This document shows positions 60,901-64,000 of a stretch of 64,000 nucleotides of DNA, piece by piece. This DNA is from Symsagittifera roscoffensis (Eukaryota; Xenacoelomorpha; Acoela; Convolutidae). Position numbers and translations under genes: made by a program. How positions within the stretch are numbered: position 1 is the stretch's first letter; each line of letters opens with the position of its first letter. The notes beneath the pieces are model-generated. The model did no database searches and had not been told where the DNA came from. It saw only the letters and a list, made by a program, of their open reading frames with translations. The DNA lies in contig NC_087068.1 of NCBI RefSeq assembly GCF_963678635.1, positions 20,981,029-21,045,028 of the forward strand, given 5' to 3'.

Positions 60901-62060
60901 TTTTCTTGTTTTTTTTTCAATTTTTAGAACAAAAAACTGTAGTAAATTTTGTAGATTTCCGAAATTTTGCGAGTAATCGCGGGGATTTAAGACTCAAGCG
61001 TCAGGGAAACGGTTTCAAGCCTACCAGAATTGTCAATGATTCTTAAATCTCAAAAAGACCTGGTTCGTGATTTAAAGGTAATTTTGTTTTTTGGTCATCT
61101 GGAGTTGTTTCATCGCCTGTGAACTTCAGTTGCTGGTTTTACGCCTAACGATTATTACAGTCTCTCCGCTGATGAGGAATTCATAACGCTGCGAAGCATT
61201 AAGAGCCATAAATATTTCAATCGAACGCATATATGAGAAAAACAACCGTGAAAGAATAAATGCGTTCTGGTTTTGAATCAATTTTCATGAAAACTTCTGC
61301 AAATTACTGCTCTTTACACGAATAAATTACAAATTGCACTCGCGCAACAACTCCGCGAAGCTGACTACCGGAAAAGATTTACTTGTTAAGCTGTGAGACA
61401 AGTTATAACAGCAGCGATTACCAATAGTCAGTTCCTTGAAACAAATTGAACAAAAGTTTTTCACTATCAACAAGTTCCAAAACACCTAGTGAGGCCAAAA
61501 CACAACATATTATGTGTTTTGGTCTCACTAGCACACACCAGGTTGCTCATGAATTCCTGCATCTTGAAATTTCTGATAGCTCAGTTGCCTTTCTAGCTTC
61601 ATTTCTTGCGTTGACAGCAAACGTAGAAATTTATATTTGTGGATATTTTCTCATCTAAATATGCTAATATTGTCATGCAAAGAATGTATTTTCGACTTCA
61701 GCAGTCTAAAAAATGGTTTCATTCCATTTGCAGTCCTTTTCCAGAGCTCTCAACTATGAAAATTCAAGTATCTTGGAGAATTTTTTCCTTTATACTGTTA
61801 ACTTCATCATAACTGCCAAATCCAATGTCAAGTTTCCTTGTCGCATTACACTGTTTATGTAGATTTGGTTTTTAAGTTGAATTTGGATGCGTTTAGACTT
61901 ACAGCACATTCAGCTCAATTCAAATAAAAGCTGCGCACTTTTTTGGCTGACCAAAAATGTTGACCTCGAAATAACTTTAATATATCTAAATACTTTCCAA
62001 GTGTTATATTTTTTCGTTGCATATTTCTTAGTTCTCAGTAGTATATTTTGGGGCTGATCA

Positions 62061-62084
62061 GGGGGGGGGGGGGGGGGGGGGGGG
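62061..62084. repeat. Homopolymer run of 24 G
   Basis: Twenty-four consecutive G are followed by CTGGGGGGAGGGG, a rare thing in DNA this AT-rich. It could form G-quadruplexes. Its length is uncertain because sequencing is poor in such runs. The proline-rich minus-strand frame over it is a chance product. Confidence 0.9.
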
Positions 62085-62094
62085 CTGGGGGGAG

Positions 62095-62430
62095 GGGTTG
62101 CCGGCGGTCCCCCATGTTTTAAGATAGGGAATAGATTTCCGGTACCGCTGGCTATGTATTGAGATAGGGAATAGATTTCCTTTGTATTAAGATAGATTAT
62201 AGATTTCATATGTATTAAGATAGGTTATAGGTTCAACAAAAAGTTTGAGATGGTAAGATGGTAAGTTTCAGAAAATTTTCTCGGCGCCCGATCTTACCAT
62301 GTTTTAAGATAGTGTATATATTTGTTTATATATAAGGATTAGAAATTCAATGTATTAAGACACGGAAGAACTTTCCCTATGTATTAAGATAGGGAATTGT
62401 AAGGTTTCAGTGTGATCGTAAGGGAATGGT
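62095..62430 (+). repeat. Array of TATTAAGATAGGGAATAG units (repeat R, best preserved)
   Basis: Units GTTTTAAGATAGGGAATAG, GTATTGAGATAGGGAATAG, TATTAAGATAGATTATAG and TATTAAGATAGGTTATAG follow each other, interrupted by GATGGTAAGATGGTAAGTTTC. The unit is about 27-35 bp. The array leads directly into the ~520-bp tandem units. Confidence 0.75.
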
Positions 62431-62519
62431 AAGAAAAACGGTATTTTTTTCGTTTTTGTGAGGAAATGTCTATTTTTTTTCGCAAAAGTCTTGGCCACTT
62501 TAATTGGTGAGTAACATTA

Positions 62520-64000
62520 TTAGATGTAGATTGTGGAATGAAAGTAATATGATTTTGGTTCATTGTAAGTCAATGGTAAGAGGAGAAATATTAAATTTTT
62601 TATCAAAAAAATTGATAATTTTTCAAAAAACTTCAAAACACGATAAGATTTGATGTAATTCGACCAATTAACTGTTTTAATAGACAATCTTACTCTATAA
62701 AACGGTGCTCTAGTTACCTAAAACTATGCTAAAACCTACTGAGTTTTCGAAAAACATCAAAGTTTTGAAGAAAAAAAACTGCAAAAATTTAAAATATTTG
62801 GAAAAACTTGCCGAGCTCTCAGGTTTTGGTTAAAGATTTTGTCGCATCTGATCTAGTTGTAAAACATCACGTTATATTTCGAGCAGAGTTTAAAATTAAG
62901 CCCAATTGGTTTTTTCATTGGAATCATATTTAGACAATGATAAAATTTTTGAAAAAAAGTTTTTTTTTTTCAATTTTCACACAAAATATTAAAATATGAT
63001 AAAATTTACCCTAATTTGAGCTCATAAACAGGTTATCTCAGTTGTAAATATCAAAGGGAAACTTGATAAATAGAGGTTTTGGAAAAAAAATTGCCAACAT
63101 TTAAATAATGATGAAAAATTTGCAAAAAATTTATAATTTCTTCAGAAAACTTCATAACACGATAAGATTTGATGTAATTCGACCAAATAACTATTTTATT
63201 GGATAAATATTTTCACCCTATAGAACAGTGCTTTATTTACCTAAAACTAAGCTGAAAACTTCTGAAACTTAGAAAAACATCAAGGTTTTGGAGAAAAAAA
63301 AGTTGCGAAAATTTAAAGTATTTGGAAAACATTGCAAAAACTTTAATTTTTTGGAAAAAAATGCAGAACTCTCAGGTTTTGTTTAAAATTCTGTCGCATC
63401 TGATCTTTTTGTAAACTATCACGTTATATTACGTGAAGAGATTAAAATTAGGCACAAGTTGTTTTTCAGTTTTAATCTTGTTGAGACAATGATAAAAAAA
63501 ATTTCGAAAAAAAGAACGGATTTTTCCAAAATTTTCAATCAAAATAAACAAATATGATTAAATTTACCGTAATTTGAGCTCAGAATCAGGATACATAGAG
63601 TTGTGAATACCGGAAAAAAAGCTTTTAGAGGTTTCAAACCCAGTGAAACTTTGAAAAAAATCAACGTTTTTGAAAAAAATTGCAACTTTTTAAAGTATTT
63701 TGAAAAAATTGCAAAAATTTTGAGTTTTTGGGAAAAAAAGGCAAAACGATTACTTTTTTGGCTACTTTTTTTGTTGCTTCTGGTCTAATTGAAAAATAAT
63801 ATATTGAGATTAACAATTTAAAATTGAGCTCAAAATAAATTTTAATTGGCATCATGTTGTAACAATAATCCATAATTTTGAATAAAAAGATTGGTTTTAC
63901 CACAGTTTTCTCTCAAAAATTTTGAAATACGATAATTTACCTTATTTTGAGCAAAAACGCGGGTTATATGATGCCCTGAATACTAAACGGAAAGCTTATA
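62520..64000. repeat. ~519-bp tandem units of repeat R, running off the window
   Basis: AACACGATAAGATTTGATGT occurs at about 62636 and 63155. In each unit it is followed by ACCTAAAACTANGCT, GAAAAACATCAA, TCTGTCGCATCTGATCT and CACGTTATATT. A third, more decayed unit begins near 63620 and continues past the end. No coding content is seen. Confidence 0.75.

Larger units (their letters stand above)
56547..64000 (+). other. RNF213-like intron or downstream region, incomplete
   Basis: It begins with the GTAAGA donor at 56547. I found no later exon of the gene before the window ends. It holds the inverted repeat partner, a divergent tandem pair at 59640-60900 and the R repeat with its ~520-bp units. 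Frames at 57614-57952 and 58012-58317 are not recognisable. 57326-59640 and 60900-62040 hold nothing else I can name. Confidence 0.6.

Noticed and set aside
61910-62209. Minus-strand frame with a polyproline run
   Set aside because: The prolines come only from the G homopolymer and its flank; no other coding sign.

Overview
This AT-rich window (roughly 70% A+T by eye) comes from an animal genome. It has spliced exons with GT/AG borders, introns up to 14.6 kb, LTR retrotransposon remains, a decayed family B DNA polymerase of Polinton/Maverick type and many layers of diverged tandem repeats. Nothing looks bacterial: no operons, ribosome binding sites or dense ORFs. The one recognisable host gene is an RNF213 (mysterin)-like gene on the + strand. 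The sequence does not fix the phylum; an invertebrate metazoan is my best reading, as inference.

Layout. (1) 1-11160 is repeat-dominated intergenic or intronic DNA. It holds diverged copies of a two-module local repeat and, within it, an exact-looking 3674-bp tandem duplication (3808-7481 and 7482-11160). (2) 11560-14890 is a broken gene with an OTU-like N-terminus, a zinc-finger-like segment, and exonuclease and polymerase domains of a Polinton/Maverick-type family B DNA polymerase. The segment carrying polymerase motif A is missing. (3) 13969-24729 is a 5.38-kb tandem duplication. Each copy carries the 3' end of the polymerase pseudogene, an inverted copy of a dispersed repeat, a GGAT-rich stretch, a 411-bp LTR and the 5' part of a retrotransposon. 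(4) 21858-36004 is a Ty3/gypsy-class LTR element of about 14.1 kb with matching 411-bp LTRs. Its order is leader, large unrecognised 5' coding block, gag, protease, RT, RNase H, then a short integrase C-terminal remnant because nearly all of integrase is gone, then a large unrecognised 3' coding block. Every frame is interrupted, so the copy is dead. (5) 36453-56546 contains three consecutive exons of the RNF213-like gene (36453-38459, 41678-41856, 56421-56546). They join in frame across what I read as the first P-loop of its AAA+ core. The gene is incomplete at both ends of the window. (6) The introns and the tail from 56547 to 64000 are filled with tandem and dispersed repeats. These include an ~80-bp satellite, ~490-bp and ~520-bp tandem units, and an inverted pair of ~570-bp repeats flanking the third exon.

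Timing. I count about 18 differences between the two LTRs of the long element (about 4%), but only about eight differences over 5.4 kb between the two duplicated segments. The segmental duplication is therefore much younger than the insertion, unless it is an assembly artefact. The 3.67-kb duplication shows no difference that I noticed.

The items most worth a second look are the oversized Ty3-class element with two unrecognised coding blocks and a precise integrase loss, the OTU-PolB pseudogene, the inverted intronic repeats around an RNF213 exon, and the two near-perfect tandem duplications.
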